DNA of 31,223 bases from NCBI GenBank assembly GCA_947628105.1, contig CANQYN010000003.1:1-31223 (forward strand). The letters run 5' to 3'. Positions 23,481 through 31,152 of this stretch are shown one piece after another. The DNA is from an uncultured Bacilli bacterium. GTDB taxonomy: Bacteria > Bacillota_I > Bacilli_A > RF39 > UBA660. A model generated the notes under the pieces. That model ran no database searches. It had not been told where the DNA came from and worked only from the letters and a program-made list of their open reading frames with translations. Numbering within the stretch: the stretch's first letter is position 1; each line of letters opens with the position of its first letter. Position numbers and translations under genes: made by a program.

Positions 23481-23498
23481 ATGTTTCATACTTTTTTT
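23471..23498 (+). terminator. terminator after the MBL hydrolase
   Basis: AAAAGTATGAA / TTCATACTTTT, 11-bp stem with loop TGT and a T run; the TGA stop (23478-23480) is inside. Confidence 0.8.
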
Positions 23499-23531
23499 CA
23501 TATTTAATTAATAGATGATAGTGGTGATAAA

Positions 23532-23771
23532 ATGGATTTGATTCAAAAAGGGAAAAATTATTTACTCGAAGATAATTTTCAAATTCGTGCGAGTGATAAT
23601 TACGTTAATATAGTCAGTTATGATAAAATGATTCATTTTGATAATAAAGAAGTAAAAATACAATATCGAAATAAAGTGATTACGGTAATAGGTGATAAGT
23701 TAGTTGTCAGTAAATTAGTAAGTGATGAGGTGCTAGTATGTGGAATGATTCAAAAAATAGAATTTAGGTGA
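23532..23771 (+). CDS. yqfC: sporulation protein YqfC (YabP/YqfC family)
   Basis: A 79-residue beta-rich protein. The pattern NYLLEDNFQIRASDNYVNIVSYDKMIHFDNKEVKI (in pieces) and the closing beta strands match the YabP/YqfC family, members of which are made during sporulation in the mother cell of Bacilli. GTGGTGAT lies before the ATG. It is followed 4 nt later by yqfD, the conserved pairing seen in spore formers. The molecular role in the family is poorly defined. Its presence is the best evidence in the window, with yqfD, that this lineage sporulates or recently did. Confidence 0.85.
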   Translation: MDLIQKGKNYLLEDNFQIRASDNYVNIVSYDKMIHFDNKEVKIQYRNKVITVIGDKLVVSKLVSDEVLVCGMIQKIEFR

Positions 23772-23775
23772 TTTT

Positions 23776-24942
23776 ATGAAACATTACATTGAAGTAAGAA
23801 TAGAAGGGAAAAATATTTATCGCTTTTTAAAACGATTGAATCAAGCAAAGATTAACTTGTATCATATAAGGTACCATGGAATAAATCAAGCATATATCAA
23901 AATTTTAAAAGAAGATTATGAAAAAATACAAGATTTAAAAACAATTTACGATATAAAAATTACGAATTGGTATGGGATAGAAAAAGGCAAGAAAATAATT
24001 TTTAAATATCGTTTTTTTCTTTTGTTTTTTCTTTTCGGACTAGCTCTTTTTATTTTTTTAAGTCATATTGTATTTGATGTAGAAGTCGTCCACAATGATA
24101 AAAAATTACGTCTTTTATTACAAGAAGAATTAAAAAAATATGGAATTTCAAAATATCATTTTAAAAAAAATTATGATGAAATTAATAAAATTAAAAAAGA
24201 AATTTTATATCGTTATCGAAATAATATAGAATGGTTAGAAATTAAAGAAGTAGGAGTAAAATATGTCGTTCGTGTAGAAGAGAGAATTATTTCTAAAGAA
24301 AAAGAAAAAAGACCAATTCAAAACATCGTTTCTAAGCATAATGCCATTATTCTTTCTATCGATGCCGAAGAAGGAGAAATTATCAAAAATATCAACGATT
24401 ATGTAAAACCAGGAGATGTCATTATTAGTGGAGAAATTCTTTTGAATGACAAAATACAAAAAAGAGTGAGTGCCAAAGGAAAAGTATATGGTGAAGTATG
24501 GTATAAGACAACAGTCGAATATCCTCTTTTTTATCAAGAACAAAAGATAACAGGAAAGACAAAAAAAGGATGGAGTTTATCTCTTTTAAACAAGCGGATT
24601 GAACTATTTTCTTTTTCACCTTTTCGTCATAAAAAAATTTTTTCTAAACCTATTTTGAAAAGCAATTTATTGCCAATTTCTCTTAATTATGAAAGACAAA
24701 AAGAATTACTAATTATCGAAGAAGCTTTGACCAAAGAAGAAGCGTTAGAAAAAGCTATTTCTTATGCTAGAGATAAAATTCAAAAATCTCTTTTGGAAAA
24801 AGAAAAAATTATTGATATAAAAAAATTGAAAGTTGATCAAAATAATAGTAAAATAATTGTAGAACTATTTGTTACCGTTTATCAACAAATTGGAATGGAG
24901 AAAAAAATAGAGGAGATAAAAAAAGATGTACGAGATCATTAA
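23776..24942 (+). CDS. yqfD: sporulation protein YqfD
   Basis: A 388-residue protein with a short cytoplasmic N-terminal domain (1-75), one clear membrane helix (about 77-98, rich in Phe and Leu), and a large external domain containing VEVVHNDKKLR, a middle EIKEVGVKYVVRVEER strand pair, AIILSIDAEEGEIIKN and KPGDVIISGEI, the typical YqfD signatures. Family members are needed in B. subtilis sporulation as part of the mother-cell programme. The ATG is 4 nt after yqfC. The 3' end overlaps ybeY by 17 nt; in B. subtilis phoH lies between these genes, and it is missing here. Confidence 0.9.
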   Translation: MKHYIEVRIEGKNIYRFLKRLNQAKINLYHIRYHGINQAYIKILKEDYEKIQDLKTIYDIKITNWYGIEKGKKIIFKYRFFLLFFLFGLALFIFLSHIVFDVEVVHNDKKLRLLLQEELKKYGISKYHFKKNYDEINKIKKEILYRYRNNIEWLEIKEVGVKYVVRVEERIISKEKEKRPIQNIVSKHNAIILSIDAEEGEIIKNINDYVKPGDVIISGEILLNDKIQKRVSAKGKVYGEVWYKTTVEYPLFYQEQKITGKTKKGWSLSLLNKRIELFSFSPFRHKKIFSKPILKSNLLPISLNYERQKELLIIEEALTKEEALEKAISYARDKIQKSLLEKEKIIDIKKLKVDQNNSKIIVELFVTVYQQIGMEKKIEEIKKDVRDH

Positions 24943-25326
24943 TACTTGTGAAGAACAAGTAATAGAAGAAAACGATATCAAAAAAGTAATTGATATTGCT
25001 CTTCAAAAAGAAAAGTTAAAAAAAGTAAGTTTCAATATTATACTAGTGGATAATGAATATATTCATCGATTAAATAAGAAGTATCGAAAGGTAAATCGTG
25101 AAACGGATGTCATAACATTCGCATTTTAGGCGATATTTATATATCATTAGAAAAAGCGAAGGAACAAGCGAAAGAATATGGTCATTCATTACAACGGGAA
25201 TTATGTTTTTTAGCAGTTCATGGGTTTTATCATTTATTAGGATACGATCATATGACAAAAGAAGAAGAAAAAGTGATGTTTTCAAAACAAGAGGAGGTAC
25301 TAAATGAAGCACAAATTAGAAGGTAA
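24926..25326 (+). pseudogene. ybeY: ybeY, endoribonuclease gene broken by a frame change
   Basis: YbeY is a metal-dependent endoribonuclease acting in 16S rRNA 3'-end maturation and ribosome quality control. Frame one (24926-25129) encodes a good N-terminal half ending RETDVITFAF and then TAG. The remainder continues in the -1 frame from about 25126: LGDIYISLEKAKEQAKEYGH, then the intact HGFYHLLGYDH (H-x3-H-x5-H) metal site, ending at 25326. Relatives have roughly 15-18 residues between TDVISFA and LGD, and these are missing. Both halves total about 133 residues against about 155. The damage looks like a small deletion at ATTTTAGG. It could be a real mutation or an assembly error. dgkA starts within its 3' end. 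Confidence 0.85.
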
Positions 25327-25708
25327 ACCCAGAGGGAAAAAAAGACTAATCAATAGTTTTAAATATGCATGGGAAGGATTTAAAACAACTTTTATTCGAG
25401 AACAAAATATGACGATTCATGTCTTTGTAGCGACGATGGTTTTTATCTTAGGATTATTTTTAGAACTATCTATCGAAGAATGGATGTTATTAATCTTGAT
25501 ATCTGGATTGGTTATGGCTACGGAACTAATTAATACTTCTATTGAAGCTGTTGTAGATTTAGTAGAGCCAAAAACTCATCCTTTGGCAAAAATTGCTAAA
25601 GATACGGCTGCGGCTGCAGTCTTAGTATTTGCTGTCGTATCTGTTATCATGGGAATTATGATATTAGGGCCTAAAATTGTATCGTTATTATGGGGGATTC
25701 AGTTATGA
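25304..25708 (+). CDS. dgkA: undecaprenol / diacylglycerol kinase DgkA
   Basis: A small integral-membrane lipid kinase. In Gram-positives the enzyme phosphorylates undecaprenol to recycle the wall-lipid carrier. The 134 residues include an N-terminal amphipathic surface helix (SFKYAWEGFKTTFIREQNMTIH), then three membrane helices. The signature ATELINTSIEAVVDLV and the KIAKDTAAAAVLV segment carry the family acidic and basic active-site residues. GAGGAGG is 7 nt before the ATG, inside ybeY. Its stop overlaps the era start by 4 nt (ATGA), so dgkA and era are translationally coupled. Substrate choice is from the Gram-positive family, not from the sequence alone. Confidence 0.92.
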   Translation: MKHKLEGKPRGKKRLINSFKYAWEGFKTTFIREQNMTIHVFVATMVFILGLFLELSIEEWMLLILISGLVMATELINTSIEAVVDLVEPKTHPLAKIAKDTAAAAVLVFAVVSVIMGIMILGPKIVSLLWGIQL

Positions 25709-26589
25709 AATCAGGTTTTATTAGTTTAGTAGGAAGACCTAATTCTGGGAAATCAACGTTGTTAAATAATATTATTGGAAAAAAAGTAGCAATTACTTCT
25801 AATAAACCTCAGACGACAAGAAATCAAATAAAAGGAATTTATCATGAAAAAGATTATCAAATGATCTTTGTCGATACACCAGGTATTCATAAAGCTACTC
25901 ATAAATTAGGAACATATTTGAATCGATATACATATGATAGCGTACAAGATGTTGATCTTCATTTATTTGTAGTTGACGGTTCTGTCTCTTTTGGAAAAGG
26001 AGATGAATTTGTTTTTGAAAAAATTAAGAAAACAAATAAACCAATCATATTAGTCTTAAATAAAATTGATAAATTAACGAAGGAAGAAATCTTTTATAAG
26101 ATTAAAAATTTAAGCGAAAAATATGAATTTGATGAAATTGTACCTATTTCTGCCTTAAAAAGTCAAAATATAAAAGAATTGATTCAAGTTATTAAAAAAT
26201 TTTTAACAGATGATATTCCTTATTATGAAAAAGACACTTATACAGATCAATCATTGTCATTTCAGATTTCAGAAATAGTACGAGAAAAAATATTTGAACT
26301 AACGGATCAAGAAATTCCTCATTCTATCACTTGTATTACTGAAAATATAGAAAAGAAAAAAAATAGCTATTATCTTCAAGTTTGTGTTATCGTCGATCGA
26401 GATTCTATTAAAAAAATAATAATAGGAAAACAAGGAAAAATGATAAAAGAAATAGGAGTAAAAGCAAGAGATGATTTAGAACAGTTACTTGGAAAAAAAG
26501 TTTATTTAGAAACTTATGTCAAAGTAATTAAAAAGTGGAGAGATAAAGAAAAATATTTACAAGAATTTGGATATTCTTCTTTTGAATAA
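25705..26589 (+). CDS. era: GTPase Era, 30S ribosome maturation
   Basis: Binds the 3' end of 16S rRNA during small-subunit assembly. G-domain motifs are all present: G1 GRPNSGKS (10-17), G3 DTPG (57-60), G4 NKID (119-122) and G5 SALK. The C-terminal KH domain carries the loop IIGKQGK (about 240-246) that binds RNA. I chose ATG 25705 because it has a GGGGG Shine-Dalgarno 8 nt before it and overlaps the dgkA stop; ATG 25690 lacks a Shine-Dalgarno. The length of 294 residues is normal. It sits next to a broken ybeY, whose product works with Era in the same rRNA maturation step in other bacteria. Confidence 0.97.
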   Translation: MKSGFISLVGRPNSGKSTLLNNIIGKKVAITSNKPQTTRNQIKGIYHEKDYQMIFVDTPGIHKATHKLGTYLNRYTYDSVQDVDLHLFVVDGSVSFGKGDEFVFEKIKKTNKPIILVLNKIDKLTKEEIFYKIKNLSEKYEFDEIVPISALKSQNIKELIQVIKKFLTDDIPYYEKDTYTDQSLSFQISEIVREKIFELTDQEIPHSITCITENIEKKKNSYYLQVCVIVDRDSIKKIIIGKQGKMIKEIGVKARDDLEQLLGKKVYLETYVKVIKKWRDKEKYLQEFGYSSFE

Positions 26590-26627
26590 AATCAAAAAAA
26601 ATTAATCACTATAAAATAGGTGATAGG

Positions 26628-26753
26628 ATGAGAAAATTATTATGGGATTTATTTTGTAAAACAGGAAAAATTGAATATTATTTAAAATATAAACAATTGA
26701 TGAAAGGAATAAAAGAAGATGAAGAGGAAAGTAAATATCGGGGGGATTTATAG
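26628..26753 (+). CDS. yqzL: YqzL-like small protein
   Basis: A 41-residue protein, short and easily missed. The pattern LLWDLFCKTGKIEYYLKYKQL matches (in pieces) the YqzL family, WxxFxxTGxIxxYLxYK, found between era and recO in Bacilli. Here it also lies between era and recO, which supports the call. AGGTGATAGG lies directly before the ATG. The family has no settled biochemical role. Its last 35 nt overlap the start of the DUF1653 gene in another frame. Confidence 0.75.
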   Translation: MRKLLWDLFCKTGKIEYYLKYKQLMKGIKEDEEESKYRGDL

Positions 26754-26952
26754 GCATTTTAAAGGAACAAAGCATCGCGTAATAATGCTTGCTAAAGATT
26801 GTGAAACGTTAGAAAATTTAGTAATTTATACCCATGAAGATACAGGAGAGATATGGGCGCGAAGAGAAGAAGAATTTCTCTCTGTCGTCGATCATAAAAA
26901 ATATCCAGAAATAAAACAAAAATATCGTTTTGAATTAGAGAAAAATGATTAA
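26719..26952 (+). CDS. DUF1653 family protein
   Basis: A 77-residue protein with the family hallmark GGIYRHFKGTKHRVI near its start, followed by the ETLENLVIYTHEDTGEIWARREEEFLSVV core. DUF1653 proteins are small beta-barrel-like domains of unknown function in many bacteria. The ATG lies within yqzL, with AAGGA about 10 nt upstream, and its stop overlaps recO by 8 nt, so all three are tightly packed and likely coupled. Insertion of a DUF1653 gene between yqzL and recO is not the Bacillus arrangement. The start is reasonably secure because the GGIYRHF motif follows almost at once. Confidence 0.8.
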   Translation: MKRKVNIGGIYRHFKGTKHRVIMLAKDCETLENLVIYTHEDTGEIWARREEEFLSVVDHKKYPEIKQKYRFELEKND

Positions 26953-27679
26953 AAAAATAGAAGGAATTGTCGTTTCTGAACGTTCGTATCAAGATTCGAG
27001 TAAAATTATTAAAGTACTAACTCCTGATTTTGGAATTATCGATGTTTTAGCAAAAGGGGCAAAAGGATTAAAAAGTCCTCTTCGTAGTGGTACTCAAAAA
27101 TTGACGAGAGGAAATTTTTACGTTTACTATAAAGAAGATAAACTTTCTACTTTATCTAATGTCGATATTTTATCCCAATATAAAAATATATTAAAAGATA
27201 TTACTAAAATTACCTATGCTTCTTATCTTTTGGATTTATCTTATCAAGTAATGAGGCAAAATCCTAAGAAAGAAATATATCATTTATTAATTAATTTGCT
27301 TGAAAAAATAGAAGAAGGATTTTCTCCCTCTCTTTTAGCGAATATTTTAGAATTACAATATTTAACTTATTTAGGAGTTCGTCCTGTTATCGATTGTTGT
27401 AGTATTTGTGGTTCAAAACAAGATATTATCACTCTTTCTAGTAATCGTGGCGGATTGATATGTAAAAATTGTTATTCTGATGAAATTATCTTACAAGAAA
27501 AAACGATTAAACTAGTTCGTATGTTTTACTATGTCGATATTTCTAAAATTACCAAATTGGAAATTGGAGAAGATGTTCAAAAAGAATTAAATCAATTTAT
27601 TGATGAGTATTATGAACAGTATACAGGTCTTTCTTTAAAAACAAAATCAATGCTTAAAAATTTAAATCGAATTGCTTAA
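26945..27679 (+). CDS. recO: DNA repair protein RecO
   Basis: Helps load RecA onto SSB-coated DNA together with RecR in the RecFOR pathway. The N-terminal OB-fold shows EGIVVSERSYQDSSKIIKVL, TPDFGIIDVLAKGAKGLKSP and LTRGNFYVYYKEDKL. The C-terminal helical part carries a zinc site, CCSIC (Cys152, Cys155) with CKNC (173, 176), present in many Gram-positive RecO proteins. The 244-residue length is normal. It overlaps the upstream gene by 8 nt and is the last gene of the ybeY-dgkA-era-yqzL-DUF1653 unit, ending in a terminator. The window thus carries lexA, mutL and recO. Confidence 0.94.
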   Translation: MIKKIEGIVVSERSYQDSSKIIKVLTPDFGIIDVLAKGAKGLKSPLRSGTQKLTRGNFYVYYKEDKLSTLSNVDILSQYKNILKDITKITYASYLLDLSYQVMRQNPKKEIYHLLINLLEKIEEGFSPSLLANILELQYLTYLGVRPVIDCCSICGSKQDIITLSSNRGGLICKNCYSDEIILQEKTIKLVRMFYYVDISKITKLEIGEDVQKELNQFIDEYYEQYTGLSLKTKSMLKNLNRIA

Positions 27680-27709
27680 AATAGAAAAATATTTTCTATT
27701 TTCTTTTAT
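27678..27709 (+). terminator. terminator after recO
   Basis: AAAATAGAAAA / TTTTCTATTTT, 11-bp stem, loop ATA, followed by a T-rich tail. Confidence 0.65.
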
Positions 27710-27723
27710 TACAAGAAAAAATA

Positions 27724-27732
27724 TGCTAAAAT
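27724..27732 (+). promoter_or_regulatory. extended -10 promoter of the alpha/beta hydrolase gene
   Basis: TGCTAAAAT, with -10 TAAAAT at 27727-27732 and an extended TG, 17 nt before the start. Confidence 0.4.
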
Positions 27733-27749
27733 AAAATAGGTGAATGAAA

Positions 27750-28481
27750 ATGACAATTCGTGGCGTTAAAGTCAATTATTTACGTTATGGAGATAAATCC
27801 GCAAAAGATACGATAGTATTATTACATGGATGGGGACAAAATATAGAAATGATGCGTCCTGTTGGGAATCCGTTTGCTAAAAAATACGATATCGTTATTT
27901 TAGATTTACCAGGATATGGACAATCAAGTGAACCGCCTTTCGCATGGACTATTTATGATTATGCTGATTTTATTCATGATTTTTTAAAGGAATTACAAAT
28001 CGAAGAACCAATTTTGATAGGGCATTCTTTTGGAGGAAAAATTAGCCTAGAATATGCTAGTAAATATCAGGTAAAAAAATTAGTATTATTTGCAAGCCCT
28101 TTTCATAAAGAGTTTGAAAAACAACCATGGAAAGTAAGAGTGTTAAAACAATTAAAAAAGGTTCCTCTTTTAAAAAAATTAGAACCATGGGCAAAAAAAC
28201 ATATGGGATCTACAGATTATCGAAATGCTTCTTCGGTTATGAGAGAGGTATTAGTAAAAACAGTAAATTTAGATATTTCTGACGATGTTAAAAAAATTTC
28301 TTGTCCCACTTTGATTTTTTGGGGGACACAAGATCAAGCTGTTCCAGTAGAAGAAGCCTACGAATTAGAAAAATTAATCGATAATTCTGGTGTTGTAATC
28401 TATGATGGATGTAGCCATTATGCCTATTTAGAACGTTTGGAAAATGTTATTATTGTATTGAGAAATTTCTTTCGTTCATAA
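27750..28481 (+). CDS. alpha/beta-fold hydrolase
   Basis: A 243-residue serine hydrolase of the alpha/beta fold. Visible: oxyanion-side HGWGQN, the DLPGYGQS strand-helix, the nucleophile elbow GHSFGG with Ser93, the acid Asp195 in WGTQDQAVP, and His223 in GCSHYAYLE, so the catalytic triad is complete. No signal peptide, so it is cytoplasmic. I chose ATG 27750, 7 nt after AGGTG; ATG 27744 is too close to that Shine-Dalgarno. The cap region (about residues 115-165) is short and basic. Substrate unknown: an esterase, lipase or thioesterase role is possible. It lies just before ddl with a 58-nt gap. Confidence 0.85.
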   Translation: MTIRGVKVNYLRYGDKSAKDTIVLLHGWGQNIEMMRPVGNPFAKKYDIVILDLPGYGQSSEPPFAWTIYDYADFIHDFLKELQIEEPILIGHSFGGKISLEYASKYQVKKLVLFASPFHKEFEKQPWKVRVLKQLKKVPLLKKLEPWAKKHMGSTDYRNASSVMREVLVKTVNLDISDDVKKISCPTLIFWGTQDQAVPVEEAYELEKLIDNSGVVIYDGCSHYAYLERLENVIIVLRNFFRS

Positions 28482-28539
28482 AAAAATATGATGTATTCAT
28501 TAATTAATATTAAAAACAATAAGAATGGAAGTGTAAAAT

Positions 28540-29757
28540 ATGAAAATTAAAGTAGGGGTTATTTTTGGGGGAGAAACTGTAGAACATGAAGTTAGTATTA
28601 TTACCGCTGTTCAAGCAATGGAATATATGGATTTAGAAAAATATGAGGTAATTCCTATTTATATTAGTAAAGATCGTATATGGTATACAGGAGAAATGTT
28701 AAAAGATATGAGCGTATATCGTGATTTCGATAATTTAAAACGGTATGCAAAAAGAGTGGTTCTCTTAAAAAAAGATGGTAGATTTTGTCTTCAACAGACT
28801 CATGGTCTTTTTAAATCAGTCGTGACTGATCTTGATATTGCTTTTCCAATCGTTCATGGGAAAGGGGTTGAGGATGGAAGTCTTGCTGGTTATTTAGAAA
28901 TGGTAGGAATTCCTTATGTCGGTCCAGGAATTTTAGGGGCTTCTATCGGACAAGATAAAGTTGCTTTAAAACAAATTTTACAAGCAAATCATTTACCAGT
29001 AATCGATTATACGTGGTTTTATGATTATGAATATGTTAAAAATACAGACGAAATATTGAAAAAAATTGATAAATTAGGATATCCCGTTATCGTAAAGCCA
29101 GCTTGTTTAGGAAGTAGTATTGGAATAACGGTAGCGAAAACAAAAAAGGAAATTGATACTTCTATTCGTGAAGCTCTTCAATATGAAAGAAAAATTATCG
29201 TAGAAAAGGTAGTTCCTAATTTATTAGAAGTAGATTGCGCTGTTTTAGGAAACTATGAATATCAAGAGACTTCTCTTGTTGGAGAAATGATTACCGATAA
29301 TGATTTCTTAACCTTTGATGATAAATATTTATCTTCTTCTAAAGGAAAAATGTCTTCTTCAAAGGGAAAAATGACAAATGGAAAACTTTCTACAACAGGA
29401 TTTGAGATTCCCGCTTCGATAGATCAAGCTTTAGCCGACAAAATATATCAAACTTCAATAAAAGCTTTTCGTGCTTTAAATTTAACCGGTGTTACTCGTT
29501 TTGATTTTTTAATCGATCAAAAGAAAAAACAAATTTATATCAATGAACCAAACACAATTCCTGGATGTTTATCTTTTTTCTTCTTTACGCCAAAAGGAAA
29601 AGAATATACAAAATTATTAGATGAATTAATTAATTATGCAATTCGTGATTACAAAGCAAAAGATAAAAAAGTAACTTCTTTTGAATCAAATGTATTATCT
29701 ACTTTTCAAGGGGGAAAAGGGATGAAAACAAAAACAGGAAATATAATAAGCAAATAA
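28540..29757 (+). CDS. ddl: D-alanine--D-alanine ligase
   Basis: ATP-grasp enzyme that makes the D-Ala-D-Ala dipeptide for peptidoglycan stem peptides. Visible: VGVIFGGETVEHEVSI at the N-terminus, FPIVHGKGVEDGSLAGYLE, GPGILGASIGQDK, VIVKPACLGSSIGI, and the metal-binding C-terminal IYINEPNTIPG. The omega-loop tyrosine region FDDKYLS is present. An insertion follows: the seven residues SSSKGKM appear twice (265-271 and 272-278). At 405 residues it is somewhat longer than typical enzymes because of this insert and a C-terminal extension. GGAAGTG precedes the start. The TFDDKY context favours D-Ala over D-lactate as second substrate, which is inferred. Confidence 0.93.
   Translation: MKIKVGVIFGGETVEHEVSIITAVQAMEYMDLEKYEVIPIYISKDRIWYTGEMLKDMSVYRDFDNLKRYAKRVVLLKKDGRFCLQQTHGLFKSVVTDLDIAFPIVHGKGVEDGSLAGYLEMVGIPYVGPGILGASIGQDKVALKQILQANHLPVIDYTWFYDYEYVKNTDEILKKIDKLGYPVIVKPACLGSSIGITVAKTKKEIDTSIREALQYERKIIVEKVVPNLLEVDCAVLGNYEYQETSLVGEMITDNDFLTFDDKYLSSSKGKMSSSKGKMTNGKLSTTGFEIPASIDQALADKIYQTSIKAFRALNLTGVTRFDFLIDQKKKQIYINEPNTIPGCLSFFFFTPKGKEYTKLLDELINYAIRDYKAKDKKVTSFESNVLSTFQGGKGMKTKTGNIISK
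29332..29373 (+). repeat. 21-bp direct duplication within ddl
   Basis: Two tandem 21-bp units encode SSSKGKM twice, with three third-position or near-silent differences. They lie in the active-site omega-loop region. Confidence 0.9.
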
Positions 29758-29774
29758 TAATATTTGCTTTTTTT
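29748..29774 (+). terminator. terminator after ddl
   Basis: AAGCAAATA / TATTTGCTT, 9-bp stem, loop ATAA, then a T run. The TAA stop (29755-29757) is inside. Confidence 0.75.
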
Positions 29775-29791
29775 CAAACGAGGTGAATGAT

Positions 29792-30244
29792 ATGAAAAAA
29801 TATATCACAAAAATCATTTTCATCAGTAGTATTTTTCTTATTTTAGATCAGGTAGTTAAAAATATAGTGATTCATTTTATTCCTTTTTCTTCTTCTCTTC
29901 ATATTATTCGTAATTTTTTTCGAATTACTTATGTTCAAAATAAAGGCGCTGCTTGGTCAATAATGGTAGGGAATAACTTATTTTTAATTGGAAGCACGAT
30001 TTTGATTCTTCTTTTTTTAGGATATTGGTGCTTTCATGAAAAAAAATATCCATTTTTATATGGAATGTTATTTGGAGGAATTTTGGGAAACTTTATCGAT
30101 CGCTTATGTCGAGGATATGTTATCGATTATTTTGATTTTAACTTTGGAAGTTATCAATATCCTATTTTTAATTTGGCAGATATTTTTATTGTAATATCAG
30201 TTATTGGTTTTGTATGTTATTCGATAATGGAGGAGAAAAAATGA
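29792..30244 (+). CDS. lspA: signal peptidase II (lipoprotein signal peptidase)
   Basis: Cleaves the signal peptide of prolipoproteins ahead of the lipidated Cys. The 150-residue protein has four membrane helices. The two catalytic aspartates are Asp103 in GNFIDRL and Asp130 in FNLADIF; the intervening VIDYFDF and the upstream NKGAAWSI are also typical. I chose ATG 29792, with CGAGGTGA upstream; the GTG at 29783 is inside that Shine-Dalgarno. Its stop overlaps the next start by 4 nt. The window encodes at least two lipobox proteins (1564 and 4743) that would be substrates. The lspA-rluD pairing is common in Firmicutes. Confidence 0.96.
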   Translation: MKKYITKIIFISSIFLILDQVVKNIVIHFIPFSSSLHIIRNFFRITYVQNKGAAWSIMVGNNLFLIGSTILILLFLGYWCFHEKKYPFLYGMLFGGILGNFIDRLCRGYVIDYFDFNFGSYQYPIFNLADIFIVISVIGFVCYSIMEEKK

Positions 30245-31140
30245 TTATAAAAGTAGAAGAGACAGAGGGAAAACGATTAGATTCTTATTTATGTGAAAAA
30301 TTAGATTATAGTCGCAGTCGTATAGAAAAAGGAATTATGGATAGTGATATTTTAGTAAATGAAAAAAAGGTGAAAAAAAGTTATCAATTAAAAGAAGGAG
30401 ATGTCATTTCTGTAAATGAATTAAAAGAAAAAGAAATGCAGTTAATTCCTCAAAATTTAAAATTAGATATTATCTATGAAGATGAAGATGTTTTAGTTGT
30501 TAATAAACCAAGCGGTATGGTCGTTCATCCCGCTGTTGGAAATCCCTCTGATACATTAGTGAATGGGTTATTGTTTCACTCAAAATCATTGAGTCATATC
30601 AATGGAGAATTTCGCCCTGGTATCGTTCATCGAATCGATGCAGATACCAGTGGACTACTTATGGTCGCTAAAAATGATAAAGCTCATCTTTTTCTGGCCG
30701 AACAATTGGCTAATAAAACAATCACCAGAAAATATATTGCTTTAGTTTGGGGTGTTATTGAAAATGATAGCATTACGATAGATGCTCCTATTGGAAGAGA
30801 TAAAACAAATCGTAAAAAAATGGCTGTAACAGAGAAAAATAGTAAAAAAGCAATTACTCATCTGAAAGTAATAGAAAGATATCAAGAAGCCACTTTAGTA
30901 GAATTAACATTAGAAACAGGAAGAACCCATCAAATTCGAGTTCATATGAATTATATTGGACATCCTATTGTCAATGATCCCGTTTACGGAAGAAGAAAAC
31001 TAATCGATGATACAGGACAATGTTTACATGCTCAAGAAATAGGATTTGTTCATCCAAGAACAAAAGAATATCTCCATTTTACATCTCCTCTACCTGAATG
31101 TTTTATTCATATATTAAATCTTTTTAAAGAAAACAAATAA
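30241..31140 (+). CDS. RluD-family 23S rRNA pseudouridine synthase
   Basis: Isomerises uridines to pseudouridine in rRNA. An N-terminal S4 RNA-binding domain (residues about 8-60, RLDSYLCEKLDYSRSRIEKG) precedes the catalytic domain. The active-site motif HRIDADTSG contains the catalytic Asp133. Other family marks are KPSGMVVHPA, ARKYIALVWG-like TRKYIALVWG and the ETGRTHQIRVHM motif. At 299 residues it fits RluD. I chose ATG 30241, with GGAGGAG upstream and an ATGA overlap with lspA. Which uridines it modifies (the RluD sites 1911/1915/1917 are typical) is inferred from lspA linkage and the S4 domain. Confidence 0.93.
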   Translation: MIIKVEETEGKRLDSYLCEKLDYSRSRIEKGIMDSDILVNEKKVKKSYQLKEGDVISVNELKEKEMQLIPQNLKLDIIYEDEDVLVVNKPSGMVVHPAVGNPSDTLVNGLLFHSKSLSHINGEFRPGIVHRIDADTSGLLMVAKNDKAHLFLAEQLANKTITRKYIALVWGVIENDSITIDAPIGRDKTNRKKMAVTEKNSKKAITHLKVIERYQEATLVELTLETGRTHQIRVHMNYIGHPIVNDPVYGRRKLIDDTGQCLHAQEIGFVHPRTKEYLHFTSPLPECFIHILNLFKENK

Positions 31141-31152
31141 GTTTTCTTTTTT
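31126..31152 (+). terminator. terminator after the pseudouridine synthase gene
   Basis: AAAGAAAAC / GTTTTCTTT stem with a 6-nt loop containing the TAA stop, and a T run. Confidence 0.7.

Noticed and set aside
25120..25130. Stop-codon recoding in ybeY
   Set aside because: Reading through TAG stays in the wrong frame, and TAG, TGA and TAA all end other genes here.
25110..25135. Programmed -1 frameshift in ybeY
   Set aside because: The site GCA-TTT-TAG is not an X-XXY-YYZ slippery heptamer, and the missing loop residues point to a deletion instead.
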